A stretch of 64,000 nucleotides of DNA. It comes from Lineus longissimus. Taxonomy: Eukaryota; Nemertea; Pilidiophora; Heteronemertea; Lineidae. The position numbers and the translations under genes are program-made. Under the pieces are notes generated by a model. The model was given only the letters and a program-made list of their open reading frames with translations. It did no database searches and was not told the DNA's origin. This document shows positions 11,901 through 23,759 of this stretch, one piece after another. The stretch spans positions 21,020,599 to 21,084,598 of the forward strand of contig NC_088309.1 in NCBI RefSeq assembly GCF_910592395.1. Reading direction: 5' to 3'. Position 1 is the stretch's first letter. Each line of letters opens with the position of its first letter.

Positions 11901-13687
11901 GCACGAAAACAAAATACCTGGTAGGTATACATGTAGTTATCACGGCAACTGAGTGAATCTAGCAAATGGCGAAAAATACACAGACAAATTTGGTATAAAG
12001 ATAGAGTTAATACTTATCAGTGGAACCTCTCCTAACAGACACCTCTCTGTTAAGGACACAGTTTTGTCACAAAGCTATCTTTACCATTCAAGTTGACCTC
12101 CGTAATGAGGACGCCTATCAATTAAGAATAGAACTGGTCAGTCACAAGGGCGTCCTTCAATAGAGTGGTTTTATTGTATTTAGGTTTGTGGTAACCATTG
12201 CGGTAACCATTTTCTTGCAGTAAATCGTCTGCAAAGATCACAGTGTATCATAATCGAAGATTGGATTTAAAAAAAAAAAATGTTTCAATCTTCTTTCTAG
12301 AGCCCATCACCATCCTGATGGACTGTAAGATGACAATGGATGATGTCCCTATCGGACTCAGCCTCCAATATCTCTCGCCCTTCCGGTTCATCTGTAACAA
12401 GCTTTGTTGGGAAACGATTCCAGAGGTTGTCCTGCTGACGCAGAACGTCAACAAAGTGGTTGATCCTTTGGTAAGTGTTAGGGGTTTTTGACCGGCGGCA
12501 CAAAAGGTGTATCCATATAACATGTTTGGACCATAGCTCACTTAGATGGGGAAATAAATTTACAAATACGCCGGCAGTACACTTCTCCTCTTATAACTTG
12601 TTTTTCTTCTTTGAACTCACCGCTCGATTCAAACGAGAAGGTTCGACCAGAGTAACGACCACCTGACACGCTGAACGTGTCGTTACCACAGCACTTATGT
12701 GCCACGTGCCTTTGTATCCTTAAAAACAGCAAGAGGGAGTAGGCGTTCTGAACTGGACTGAACTTTTGGTGTTTAGGCCTTTTATCGGGTGTTCCACCAA
12801 AAACGAAGAAATACGCTGTACAAATAGTTGGAGGGCTGTATCTTATATATTGTAGACATATTATCATATGGATCATTGCCATATTCAGTGGCACTCTGAG
12901 GTTCTAATGGCGTTATTGCTATATCTATCGATCTTTCTCCCTCACGCAGATCATCAGCCACTTCGAGTTAGAAGACAACCAGCTCTCTTCGAACAAGTCC
13001 AAGCAACAATCGTTTATCCGGGGACTCCACACCATGCCCAACTTGATCGCATTAAGCCTACCGTGCACGCTGGACGTCACAGTGTCACCAAGTCTTGTCA
13101 TCAAACTCGGCAAACTCCTTCGGACACTTAAAAACCTGAGGAAGCTCAATGTCAGTTACTGCAACTTGAAATCTCACTTGAGTACCTTATTAGAGGGGAT
13201 ACGTCACCCGATGATGTACTTAAACCTCAGGGATTGCCGATTAGTTGAGTCCGATCTTGGCTTTTTGCTGCAATGGAATTCGCTGAAGGGTTTGCGGGAA
13301 TTGAACCTGAGCAGAAACAGCATGAACGACTACGAGAACTACTGCATCTCATTACTCAGCAAGATGGACATTGTTACTTGCTTTTCGCTCTCCTATTGTT
13401 CTCTAACTGTTCCCTCAATGTACAAGATTATCTCCGAATGCATGTTCAGCCAGTCTCTAAAGATCATCAGTTTGCAGAGTTTTACGCCACCGCCGTGGGA
13501 AGACATCCACGACTTGCTTCTCAGTTGCTCACAGATCCAGTCGCTACAGAAATGTATCATTTTACCCGAGTCGTACGCTTTCCCTGGCAATAATGACAGC
13601 GAGAGGCAAGGCAATAAAAGAAGAGTCGTGTCTAGGTGTTACAGCTACTTGCGCACGAAACAACGTGGCGATATCATCATTGAGTAG
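8948..13687 (+). CDS. LRRC14/PRAME-family leucine-rich-repeat protein, six exons
   Basis: Exons are 8948-9132, 9655-9998, 10305-10406, 11825-11920, 12301-12470 and 12950-13687. All junctions are GT-AG with matching phases (2,1,1,1,0), giving 544 aa. The order of features follows LRRC14 as I know it: an N-terminal segment with ..LVSTWPSAMLNVYDVI, then LKFVDFTRF, then ITILMDCKMTMDDVP..SPFRFICNKLCWETIP, then leucine-rich repeats such as LRKLNVSYCNLKSHL and LRELNLSRNSMNDYE. Human LRRC14 is slightly shorter, near 490 aa. PRAME-family LRR proteins often act as adaptors for cullin ubiquitin ligases, and LRRC14 is reported to act on NF-kB signalling through IKK; neither role can be seen here. Exon 1 (61 residues, no domain) is supported by the Kozak-like context AAAATGG and phase 2, and is the least certain part. 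The poly(A) signal lies in an inserted MITE. Confidence 0.85.
12010..12178. mobile_element. Possible MITE remnant in LRR gene intron 4
   Basis: The stretch begins AGTGGAACCTCTCC and contains GACACCTCTCTGTTAAGGACA, close to ends of invertebrate inverted-repeat elements that I recall. It closes with AGAGTGGTTTTATTGTA, a weak inverse of the start. Degraded; low confidence. Confidence 0.35.
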
Positions 13688-13691
13688 TATA

Positions 13692-13892
13692 CACTCATAG
13701 AAATAAAGGTTTTTGAGTTACTGATACATTTTTGAAGGTTTTTCGGTCAAATAAAAAACTGGTATACACCCCTTACAGGTTTTTCGGTAAAATGAAACTA
13801 TGAAAAACCTTTTGACAGTTTTTAAGGGTCTGAAAAACCCTCTATGGGGTGCATATTTGTGTTACCCAAAAACAGACCAACCTTTAAGAGCG
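13692..13892. mobile_element. MITE copy B, supplying the LRR gene poly(A) signal
   Basis: It starts CACTCATAGAAATAAAGG five bases after the LRR stop codon and ends near CCTTTAAGAGCG. The interior carries the family motif GGGGTGCATATTTGTGTT and several GGTTTTTCGG segments in inverted orientation. The AATAAA of its left terminus (13702-13707) is the first poly(A) signal after the stop. Confidence 0.75.
13702..13707 (+). terminator. Poly(A) signal AATAAA within the MITE left end
   Basis: AATAAA lies 15 nt after the LRR gene stop codon, inside the conserved MITE terminus AGAAATAAAGG. Confidence 0.6.
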
Positions 13893-15960
13893 CTTGTATT
13901 ATCAGGATCATAACATGATTTCCGAAAGCAGACTTCCATCCGTATTCCCAATTGAAATTAATAAATAATGTTTAAAACCATGAAGTTATTCAATTTTATC
14001 CGATTAAGTGGTCGACAGTGTTTTTTTAATGGACGCTATGTACCTTGTAGCTAGAGAAACCAAGACGTATTCTGTAAGGTGATGATCGTACACTCACTGA
14101 ATCAAATTATCGTACCAAAATAAATTCGCCGGAATCTTTCGCCAAAAGAAGAAAAGATTTTTAGAGGGGTCAAAGTCATTTCTTTCATTTTCTTTCGTCC
14201 CTCAATTATTTCACCAGCCTCAAAAGGACTTAGGCGAGCCTAATGCATGCCTGTGATCCAGAACTAAGAAACAGTCTGAGAGTAAGTTTGAGTGTAACAC
14301 TTATCGTTCTTCAAAAGACACATCAGGTACTCGTGTCATATTTCTTGTTGATTTCTGCCTATAAATTATATTATCATTCATTGATCGTGGGTATTCAATA
14401 GTGCAAATTACAAATCATTTTTCTGTACACAATTGTATCATCGTTACCTGGGAATGTTAGGGTTCAAAAATGGCGTCATAAGCTAAGGCCGCAATGGATA
14501 CCCCTAAGGATGACTTATCCCCTTCCCAACGTCTCATATATCCACTCATGAAACGAAGATCCTAGAATCCAAATACTGTATGCATTCGATCGACCACACC
14601 GATAACACCGTGAAATCGATGAATCTGATAATAAAAACAGATAATTTTATTGCGGAGTGTCATCTTGTTTCAGAAATTTGGTTCAGTGAGGTTTTTTACC
14701 TCCGCAATAACTCGACTCGCGGTTGGTTGGGAAATGTTGACAGTATCACCAGTATAACCTGTTGGAATGATCCGCAAGCGTAAAAATTGTAAACCGGAGA
14801 GTCGCAAGCAGTTTTAACTCAGGAGGCAGCGCGTAATTCCTCCTAGTTTTCGATTCGAGGTCATCCCTCACAAGAATAATGTTTGCCGATCAAACCGATT
14901 TCGCTGATATAAATATAAATCGTTTTAGAAGTCCAGCGGATGGAGGCGATCACGAAAAACCATTTCCCTGAGAATTGCACGCCTGTGTGCAATTTCATGT
15001 TGACTTAAGCATATTTATGAATATGACTTATTTTAGGTAAGTACCCCACCTAAACTTAAGATGCATTTTAGGTGCCCCACTTTGACTTAAGTAGCTTTAT
15101 GAATACGGGCCCTGGTTTCGACTAATTCAAGAAATATCGGACGATGAAATTGCAATTTCCGATAGAAAGATCGCTTTCTGAATTAGTAGCAAACTTAATA
15201 TCCGGACTGTGGATAATTGCAAACAGTTCATTAATTCATTTTCAGATTTTCTTAATTTAATCAGCATTCGTGAGCACTGTACATGAGGAAGTGTGATGAT
15301 GATGTCATTAACACTTGAGGTGCTTTGTGATGCGGTACCAAAAGATGCTCTCACCTTAATGGTTCCATTGAATATGAAAATACGTTACAGGGACAAATAT
15401 GCTCTGGCAGAGAATTCAAATAAAGTTTGTTGTGTAACGGTATTTTGTGAGGAGGCGTTCAGGTTGCCGACTATCACGCAGGGCCCGGGTGGGATTCCGG
15501 GGAAACCAATGATTTTATATCTGGATGAACCGGTGTAAAAGTAAAAAGTGTCCCCCCTGGAAAAAGTGTCCAGGCCTATTGTATTCTGACAGATTATGGC
15601 ATATGGTTCTATAGAGGCAATGATCGTCAATAGCTCAGCGCATAATAGAATCCTTTGTTCCCGGACATTTTATCCTAGGACATTTTAAACTTCTACACTG
15701 GCATGACTTTCATGAAGAGACTAAAATTCCGGCTCGTCACAACACAACGTATTTTGAACATATTCGAGGCTCTCTCGGATTTGAATAAGCCGTGCTCCTC
15801 TGTAAGTGAGTTTCTTTGCCAGGGACGGTAAGTAAAAGATCCCCATGTAGGTGGACATCAGCAAATAGTGGACTTCGTCGATACCTTCGGCAAAAATCCG
15901 TTAGGGCCATGAGGGTTATGGCGCCGGTACTATGATGTCGATGATGATGTCCTGATGATA
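13893..15960. other. Intergenic region, no supported gene
   Basis: No convincing exon was found. Around 15003-15113 there are inverted and direct copies of GACTTAAG and TTTATGAATA ending in ACGGGCCC, typical of degraded foldback elements. Near 15665-15700 a stretch (GACATTTTAAACTTCTACACTGG) recurs in similar form near 24230 and 44108 and is a dispersed repeat. Confidence 0.5.
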
Positions 15961-16689
15961 GGGTCGTACTTATTTATGTGTCATTAATTCAAAATTAATT
16001 AATTCAATGTAATCAAAATGGGTGTGTGATACAACAGCCATGAAAAACAGTTCACTGCCCAACACCGGAAATGAAAATGAAATTGTGACAAACTTTTCCT
16101 ATTATAGGCTGGGTGCGGAATATTGATTCCATGGACCTTCGGTACACAAATTCAATACCCTCATCATTCAAGTTGATTGTTATATTTATTTCAAATGACA
16201 CTAAGCCACGCTGGCTTATGGTACAAATTTACAAGTGACATAGGAATAGGGTGGTACAAAAGAAGCAACATAATGAAAGTGCCCATCACAATTACATCAA
16301 ATTCTTGACTGCATACATTCCTTCACAAACTTTGCAAGATTAGTCAGAGCCACCTTGCTCTCTGCACTGAGCAATTGCACAAACTTATATATCATCATAA
16401 ATAGTAAAGTCAGACAATCTCGTTGAGACTATAGGGCCGTTTACACGGGACCAAACCGATCTGAACTGATCTGGTCTTGTCTGGTAGGGTTTGGTTTGGT
16501 TATAACGTGTAAAAGACGCAGAGGACGTGTAATCTGTCACGAAGAGGAAGTAAAAAAATTACACAAATTTCGTTAGATCGGTGAAACTAGTGTAATCTAT
16601 TCTGAATGATCTTAAGTTCATATCTTCTTTAAGTAGGCAGTACCATTAATTGTTTAATTCCCGGAGTACAACTCTTATTGGCTCCGTCT

Positions 16690-16830
16690 TTGGAGATGAC
16701 ATCACGTGATGGGGGCGTGAGTGATGTCTCCCTTCATTAGTGCGGATGTTAATTCCATTCAAAAGGCTCATGAAAGACGCCCGAACCAGCAAACCAGGAA
16801 ATAAGTTTAAGGTGGATGGAACAAAGTTTG
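16690..16830 (+). promoter_or_regulatory. Promoter and 5'UTR exon of tandem GPCR gene 1
   Basis: This block matches 23610-23759 upstream of the paralogous receptor. Shared elements in order are CATCACGTG, GTGAGTGATGTCTCCC, GTGCGG, and an end GTGGAT..GAA..AAAGTT followed by a GTAAGTA donor (after 16830 here, after 23759 in the copy). ATCACGTGAT at 16701-16710 is a perfect E-box palindrome. The next acceptor is at 18750-18751, so the 5'UTR intron is about 1.9 kb. Weaker similarity extends upstream (about 15965-16110 against 22840-22990). The exon role is inferred from the conserved donor. Confidence 0.65.
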
Positions 16831-16894
16831 GTAAGTAGTTTAAAAAGTCTGATCATTTAAAAATTCCTTAGACTTGTTAGGGTTTTCCGTGTCA

Positions 16895-17083
16895 CACCTA
16901 TTGGAAATAAAGGTCTTTCGCGTTGGCCAACACAGATATGCACCCCGTAGAGGTTTTTCAGCGAAGTAAAACACTATTAGTTCTTCACAATATCAAAAAC
17001 AAAAAAAACAACTATACGGGGTGCATATTTGTGTTGGCCAAAAATCGTTTTTCAGAAACTCAAAAATCTTTATTTTTAGGGTG
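16895..17083. mobile_element. MITE copy C with terminal inverted repeats and CA target duplication
   Basis: The left end reads CACCTATTGGAAATAAAGG, the right end is its imperfect inverse (CTTTATTTTTAGGGTG). An inner pair of inverted repeats (TTGGCCAACACAGATATGCA, and its near-inverse GTGCATATTTGTGTTGGCC) flanks a short centre. The dinucleotide CA lies directly outside both termini (16893-16894 and 17084-17085). It sits in the 5'UTR intron of GPCR gene 1. Confidence 0.8.
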
Positions 17084-18404
17084 CACGATTATTCAACCCC
17101 CCTGCTAAGTTAGCCAAGTGCATGAGAAACCCTGAAGTGCCATCAACTTGTGGCATATTGAGTAAATTATGCTTTTTTGGCACAGTCGACTTGAGTTCTG
17201 GGGACGCTACTCCTTTAGGTTGGCCTATGTGCCCTTAGGCTACTCCTTTAGGTAGGCCAAATCAGGATGAACGCGAGTTCGGAAATTCCGCATGGCGCAG
17301 TCGGCGCCGGGGTGTGAAGGAGAGCCGCCCGACTAGCGATTCTGCGCAACTCATCATTTTGTTCCTTTCCTGACTGCTCGCCCTTCCGCACTTGACCCTA
17401 CCTTTCTGTCGGTGACACTAATGCCAATTTCGAACAAATATTATCGCAGATACCTTTACTGTGGTGTAGATGTCATCAGCAACACTATAAGATTACATGT
17501 AATGTGACACTAACAGGACACCGCGAAGCTGGAGCTATTAAATGAGAGATCTGCAGAACCACACCATGGATGGGTGGTCTGTGTGTTTATGAGTAAGCGT
17601 CTTCAGCGCGAATGAATTGTCCAGTCAGAACACACTAAGGGGTATACTGTATGTTATAATGAATTTATGGCGGCCAATCTTAGAAAGTAGAATACGCCGT
17701 ATCGCATATATCGAGTTTTAGTTTGTAACGGGACAACTAACTGAAACCAGTAGATTTGCATATGCGTATAGAGCAAAAATAAAGAACATTTTTGAGTTGA
17801 CTGCAGCATCAATTGTAGAAATGCGCATTCAATTTTCCGAGAATGTGACTTTGTCTTTTGATTTGCGATCGGTATACATTTTGTATCCTAGATAGTTATA
17901 AATGATGATCGGATGGCGTCGCTCGAGGTAGCGTCGCGGGTTCTCAAGTATACAAATGTAGTAGGTGTAACACGTTCACAGATAGTACATTATTGAAGGT
18001 AGACTTCATGTCAATATTCCGATAGATAAGAATGGCAATATCCCGAGAGAACATTCAAAAGGCGGCACATCTTCCCTTGTCCTTTCAGGCTGTACGACAT
18101 GATGTAATCAACGGAGATGTTACCGCCCACTGACTTGTGACTGCAATAGCTGTTGACAACGTAAGCATGTAAGAAGCTCATCCATCCAATGATCCAGACC
18201 TGCGTCATTTCGACCTTTTTTTAAAGGACGGCCACGCTGACTAATTCTACCATAAGTTTTGGTTGGTTTGTGTCCTCAATAGATGTTTTTTCAAATTTAG
18301 TTTTTTCCCAAGAACATTAGAAATAAGAGTCACAATTTACATTGTCAAACATGTTTAATGGCGCAAAAGAAGTGCCCGCCATGCGCTGCACTCATGTCAA
18401 CCTT

Positions 18405-18424
18405 GGGGGGGGGGGGGGGGGGGG
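18405..18424. repeat. Poly(G) run of 20
   Basis: Twenty consecutive G in the 5'UTR intron of GPCR gene 1. It could form G-quadruplexes and is also prone to length error in assembly. Confidence 0.9.
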
Positions 18425-18763
18425 AGAAACACAGGAGTGACTAGGCCACGACGCTCCATGACATCGGCGTTGCCAAACAGGCTTTAGTGTATGCAGATAG
18501 ACTTTTGGATACTTTGTGTATCATTAAAGTCTGCTTGTCAAGTAAGTGAATTATAAGGAGAGATGGGCAGTCTCCTAGCCTCGGCATTGGTAACGGTGGC
18601 TAAGTGATACTTGCACCGCGTATATATACATTTAGTCTCTTCCGGTTTAAGAGGCAAATGAAGCGCAGGCCTCTCATTGGGTGATTGGCTCCACTCAATG
18701 GTGGCTACATATTTGAATTTAGATTCTAATCCAAACCTCCTTATCTTTCAGTTTTGCGTGATC

Positions 18764-20056
18764 ATGTTCCATGGTCTCTCAGTGCGGAAGAGGGTCACTC
18801 TGACCCTGCTGTTGACCACACTGACCTCGACAGCCGCAGTAGCACCTACCGCGCCATCAACTCTGATCCCGGCGAATACATCGGATGCCTCTGACCTAAT
18901 GACTAGCTGGCTGGATGCAACGGCTGAAGTGGAAATAACCACAGTTCCGACTAAGCAACGATCATACCCGCGTATCGGAAACTGCACATTTTACCCGAAT
19001 ACCACTTATACTTGGTTAAGCCCGCCGATAGCTTTTCGTGACAACAAAATCTTTATTCCATTCCCATTAGCCCTTGTTGGCACTATTATCATCTTTCTTG
19101 TCAACGGAAAGCGCATGTTTAAAGGTTCACCCTATTTATATATGTGCGTGCTAGCTTTGGCAGATTTAAGCAATGTCTTTGCGGGCTGTTTAGATATAGG
19201 AGTTGAGTATACCTCAAAAAAACAACTCTACATGAATGATATGATTTGTGCTACGCTTGGATATTTGGTTCACACCACACAGGCGTTTGCAATCTCTGTC
19301 CTTATTGCGATGACAATAGAACGAATGCTTGTCGTTTTGTTTCCTTTCAAATTAAAACATTTCTTTACTGTTAAAAAAGCAATGGTTATACTCTGTATCA
19401 TGCTCATATGTAGCTGCGCAGCATTTATCCCTTACGCAATGGCGCGAAGAGTGAAAGTTTCCCTAACGGGGGCAGGTAAGCGAGTCTACGAATGTGGCTT
19501 TCTTTATAGAAGGGTTGAGGTGGGCAATGATCCACGGATTCATGGCTTTGAAATAGACTTATCATTTGCTATAAAAAATTATGTTTACTTGATAATACCA
19601 ATGATTCTTCTGCTTGGTTGTAATGTGGCTATCATTGTAGCTATGACGGCAGCAGTGAAAGCTAAAGTAAAACTAATGGGGGAGGAAAAGGGAAGCCAGG
19701 ATAGATCTGTTGGTCAACTGCGTCACATTACCGCCCAAGTCCTCTCCGTGTCCATCTTTTATGTGGTAGTTGCCCTCCCCTTTGCATGTACTTTCCACCC
19801 TTTGAGTCAAGACATGTTTAGAACTTGGTATGAACGGTCCTGTGCGCATTATTATGCCTTTTTTTGGTTTCGAGAGATTGTTAAGTTTTTATACGAATTT
19901 AATCATTGTGTAAATGCCTACATGTATGCCGTAAGTAGCAAGAAATTCCGGACCGAACTCCTTGAAGCGTTACGCCTTAAGTCCCCGAAAAAAGGGACCA
20001 GTGCGTCTGGAAGTGGATTGCGCCAGACGGTCAGTGGTTCGACTACCAAGTCTTAG
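18764..20056 (+). CDS. Class A GPCR, tandem paralogue 1 (430 aa)
   Basis: One coding exon, opened by an acceptor at 18750-18751 (TTATCTTTCAG). The start at 18764 is preferred over an in-frame ATG 87 nt upstream because 18764 aligns with the paralogue start and gives a signal peptide (VTLTLLLTTLTSTAAVA). Then comes a Thr/Ser-rich N-terminus with glycosylation sites (NCT at 73-75, NTT at 79-81). TM1 is about 96-115, TM2 123-147 (ALADL), TM3 157-190, TM4 204-226, TM5 270-297, TM6 319-343 and TM7 366-392. The DRY position reads ERM (186-188) and NPxxY reads NAYMY (384-388). C162 and C244 should form the extracellular disulfide. The C-tail is short and Ser/Thr-rich. The ligand is unknown; a peptide receptor is plausible. 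A poly(A) signal follows at 20644-20649. Confidence 0.9.
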   Translation: MFHGLSVRKRVTLTLLLTTLTSTAAVAPTAPSTLIPANTSDASDLMTSWLDATAEVEITTVPTKQRSYPRIGNCTFYPNTTYTWLSPPIAFRDNKIFIPFPLALVGTIIIFLVNGKRMFKGSPYLYMCVLALADLSNVFAGCLDIGVEYTSKKQLYMNDMICATLGYLVHTTQAFAISVLIAMTIERMLVVLFPFKLKHFFTVKKAMVILCIMLICSCAAFIPYAMARRVKVSLTGAGKRVYECGFLYRRVEVGNDPRIHGFEIDLSFAIKNYVYLIIPMILLLGCNVAIIVAMTAAVKAKVKLMGEEKGSQDRSVGQLRHITAQVLSVSIFYVVVALPFACTFHPLSQDMFRTWYERSCAHYYAFFWFREIVKFLYEFNHCVNAYMYAVSSKKFRTELLEALRLKSPKKGTSASGSGLRQTVSGSTTKS

Positions 20057-20643
20057 ACACCACAACTTTGGTCGCAGCACGACTTCATTCGATTTTAAGT
20101 CTGATGTTTGTAAACATTAGACATTTTCGTGGCTTGCAATTTCGCTATGTTCTTGGTAATGGGACACACGGCCGATGTGGTAGAGACTTCAGACACATAA
20201 GAAATCAGCCTGTATTCCTCAGTGTTGATCACGACAGATGCTTTATTGATAGGGAGTATGTCAAAAATATGTGGAAGCCTAAAAGAACTAACATAGTTCG
20301 TCAGGGGAAGGGTCGATGAAAATGGCGTTCGTCTCTTCTATTTTTTGGCATCATGCATACACACATAATGATTTACTTTTTTAACTTTTGAAGACATTTT
20401 ATTTGAGTACATTGTATATTCCATCTGTTGATTCCGGGTCACAATCTTGCTCGTCTTTCTTGAGGGGAGAGGATGGGGTCGAGGTAGGGACGAACACTTT
20501 CGGGTTTTCTTAGTTTCAAGATAACTTTGACATGTTCCCTGAGGCACCCGAGGGGAAAGTTTCGCCCTTCACATATTGCGTTCATTGTGTGACAGATAAA
20601 AACATTTGTTCCGTCATTGTGATCGAAGCCTTCTTTGCATTCG

Positions 20644-20649
20644 AATAAA
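20644..20649 (+). terminator. Poly(A) signal of GPCR gene 1
   Basis: AATAAA about 590 nt after the stop codon, the first such signal downstream. Confidence 0.5.
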
Positions 20650-20657
20650 GTTAGACA

Positions 20658-20681
20658 ATATATATATATATATATATATAT
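20658..20681. repeat. (AT)12 microsatellite
   Basis: About twelve AT units follow the GPCR gene 1 poly(A) signal. Confidence 0.95.
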
Positions 20682-20802
20682 CTGTGATATTTGAGGTTTC
20701 TTGTTTCACTAATTGGACGCCACTGCAAACCCATTGACATGATTGTCGACCAAAATGACAAATATTCGTGACGTCATCAGATATCTATCTACATTCCCCA
20801 CC

Positions 20803-20953
20803 TTCCTCAAGCAGCAATTCGGGACTTCCTGACAGGTATTGACCAATCAGAAGAGAGATATCATGCTTGTTCGCCATGATCACATACGGGGGATTCGATT
20901 GGTCAAAATCTGTCACCTGACAGGAAGTCCAACATGATTTTTGCTTGAGGATA
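20803..20953. mobile_element. Foldback (inverted-repeat) element, about 150 bp
   Basis: The left arm begins CTTCCTCAAGCA and includes ACTTCCTGACAGGT and TTGACCAATC. The right arm is the imperfect inverse, with GATTGGTCAA, CACCTGACAGGAAGT and GCTTGAGG. Arms are about 55 bp around a short centre, as in a MITE. No coding capacity. Confidence 0.65.
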
Positions 20954-22839
20954 GTCGCAAATGTATTAGCGTGCAACCACAGGCAAGTTGCTAATTGGTG
21001 ATAGCGCAAACACTCGTGAAGAGCAGAATTAAAGCAATGGCGGTTTGCCTCGCGGAGAAGTGCTATTCAAGGCGAAGCCGTGTGACGAGCATCACAGAAA
21101 CAGCAGGAATACAAGAACACCCTCTATGATCATTTCCCCCAGGGAAAATACAGTGAAATACAAGAAAACAGCCATTTCATGAACTTGGTTGAAAGAAAAG
21201 TACTTCCATCTGCAGGGTATATATCGCATCTATCCATGACGAACTGAAGGGAGGTGACCTTCAACATCAGTGTATTCGTGAACCTTTTCATATAAGAACT
21301 GATCAAGTATTTCGTATCGACGTGGGCTACTTGTATGTCAGTTTTGGGGCAACGTTGAAACAGTGGATTCAACGGTGATGGATTTCATTTATCAATCAAC
21401 GTGATAAATTGCCAAAATCAATGTTGTCGCAATGTACTTGATGTTCATCACAGAATCATGATTTGTTTCCCACATATCTTTCTGATTTTGGTGTACAAGT
21501 ACTTGGCTTCTCGTGTTCGACCAGACCTGGCCTGCTTTTGCTTTCATTTCCATGCAGGCTATCGCAACGACACCGCATGTTTGTCCCTAAAATCGCAGTT
21601 GAATGAGCCACATGCATATCCGTATTTGAATTGCAAAGCATCAAATACATGTAACCAATTTCATTGATCAAGACGAGTTTTACTAACTGGTGCTGTGAAA
21701 TTGGTCGAAATCACCAGCGGTAATGTCAGTTCCTGGTGAGAGGGCGAGGTGAGGACGGAATATTTTGGAAAAACTTTGAAGTAATACCTTTTTGATGGGA
21801 TACACACATGTAGTTGGTACATTTGTCTGCAAATGTATTACGTTTTTCCGAATATAGTATATCCGTTGTATTTTGTTCAGATCTTTTGGTGTGTATGATG
21901 AATGTGATATATGTTTAAGCATTTGAATTCCTTTGTTGAATCTTGGTGATCTATATTTTGGACATGTTGAATTGTCCTCGTAAATCTATTTGTAATGATC
22001 TATTGGGCACGTTGGATTGCTCTTAGTTAGGGCATGAGTCGAAAGACTTTGGATAGGTAGGTGTGGCTCATTACGAGTTAAGGTTATGTGGGATTATAAT
22101 AGTATACAGCACTCAGAGATAAAGTCAGAATGGCAGTCACTGGGTGCGCAACCTCTCCATAATTCCTGTTTATACCACTAAGGCGTTACCAAGTATTGGG
22201 CTCATTTGTAAGGATATTGATAACAACATTATGGGGCCTCATCGAATTTACAGAACGGATCGGAATGAAGGGAATATGATGGAACATGATAAAATGATGC
22301 CTAAAAAACTCGCAAATAATATGTGTTACGGTTCAAGGAAAGGCCAGCGTCAATTTGATGAGGTCACATTATGGACACTTTGCAGTCATTGTGCAAATAT
22401 TTTGCAAATCGTGTTATTAACTGGACCGTGAGCCACTAAAATTTCGGGAAATAACAAAACAAGTTTCGGGAAGTAACAAAAATTACAATGACAAGTTCTC
22501 GTCCAAGTTGGATATAGCGAATTTCGATTTATACATGTCATGCACAAGTACTTTTAGTTTTAGGTTCAAAACATAATACATGTCAACGGTAAAAGCTAGA
22601 TTCTTGCCATTTTATGGCCACACCTCAATTAACCATATGTAATTTGTGATTATGTACTTAATATCAGCAACCACTCTATTTAATATGTAGCATGTTATTA
22701 ACCCTTAAGATTGAGGATTTCTATGGCCACCCGATAGAAACCTGTTTAATCCCGCGACCACCTTTCATCTGAAGTCACCTTGGAAAACTCCTGGGATCAG
22801 ACACTACCATAAGCAGCAATGATACATCCACTCGTGACT
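20954..22839. other. Intergenic region between the two GPCR genes
   Basis: No supported gene. Short ORFs are present but none has domain or splice support. Confidence 0.5.
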
Positions 22840-23609
22840 AGGGTCATACTTATTGTACTTCTATGAGTGATTTTCTTTTAATAATTGGGTGTATGCTATT
22901 GCTGCGGATGTGGCTCCAACAGGCATAATTATGCAGGATATCTTACAGGCATTTCACTGCCCAATAACGGAAATGAAAGGGAATAGAGTAAGGAACGCTT
23001 CCTCTGCGCTGGGTGTGTCTTCTAACGTCCACGAGAATTTAAAACGCCTCGTTAAAGGAGGTGTATAGGGAAGGAAGCAGGGACGGATTTCGTGTTGGGG
23101 AAACTTAAAGTATGGTAGTTGGTCCATATGTTGATGATCTTCACTGCTTTTTGTCTTTGGTACGTCTCTGGTGGTGCTTTCATTATAGTTGTCCACAGGC
23201 GAGAGAAGATCAATCAGTGAACAACTCAAAAGAGATCGACCAGTCCCCACAAAGGTTGCTTTTGTTTTTTTATGATCGAAGGACGGCAATATATCAGTCA
23301 CTGGTATCTCAACAGTTCAAAGAGATATTCTCTCGGCTATTCTGCCAGTGACTCTGCCCTCATAAGAGAAATTTCGGACGCGGAAAAATGTAATTTTACA
23401 CTGCGTAATCCTTCTCCGTGTCACATTAGTATGCATTCTTCCATCAGAACAGGGGTCATGTCGGAAATATCTGTTCTTAGACCCTTTATTGAAGGAGGGG
23501 TAGCATTTTACAGCCTACAAATACAGACTTTTGTGGAATATGTTCGTGGCGGGAGAAGAACACTTTTATTCTTTAAGTTGGCAGTACCGACATTCTGGTT
23601 AATTGGTTC

Positions 23610-23759
23610 AGCAATAACATCACGTGGTCAGGGTGTGAGTGATGTCTCCCATTTTAGGTGCGGCGATTCATTTCATTCGAAATTGTCTTGGAAGACACTA
23701 CCAACGAACCAAGCCTGATCTTGGAAATATTTGGCAGCTGAGGTGGATAGGAAAGTTCG
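23610..23759 (+). promoter_or_regulatory. Promoter and 5'UTR exon of tandem GPCR gene 2
   Basis: Counterpart of 16690-16830, with CATCACGTGG, GTGAGTGATGTCTCCC and a donor (GTAAGTAC) after 23759. The matching acceptor is at 24979-24980, so the 5'UTR intron is about 1.2 kb. Conservation of an apparently non-coding block in both copies suggests a shared regulatory role. Confidence 0.65.

Noticed and set aside
14425-14458. Stretch reading C-I-I-V-T-W-E-C then TAG, resembling the peptide motif
   Set aside because: Spacing is wrong and there is no splice acceptor in front of it.
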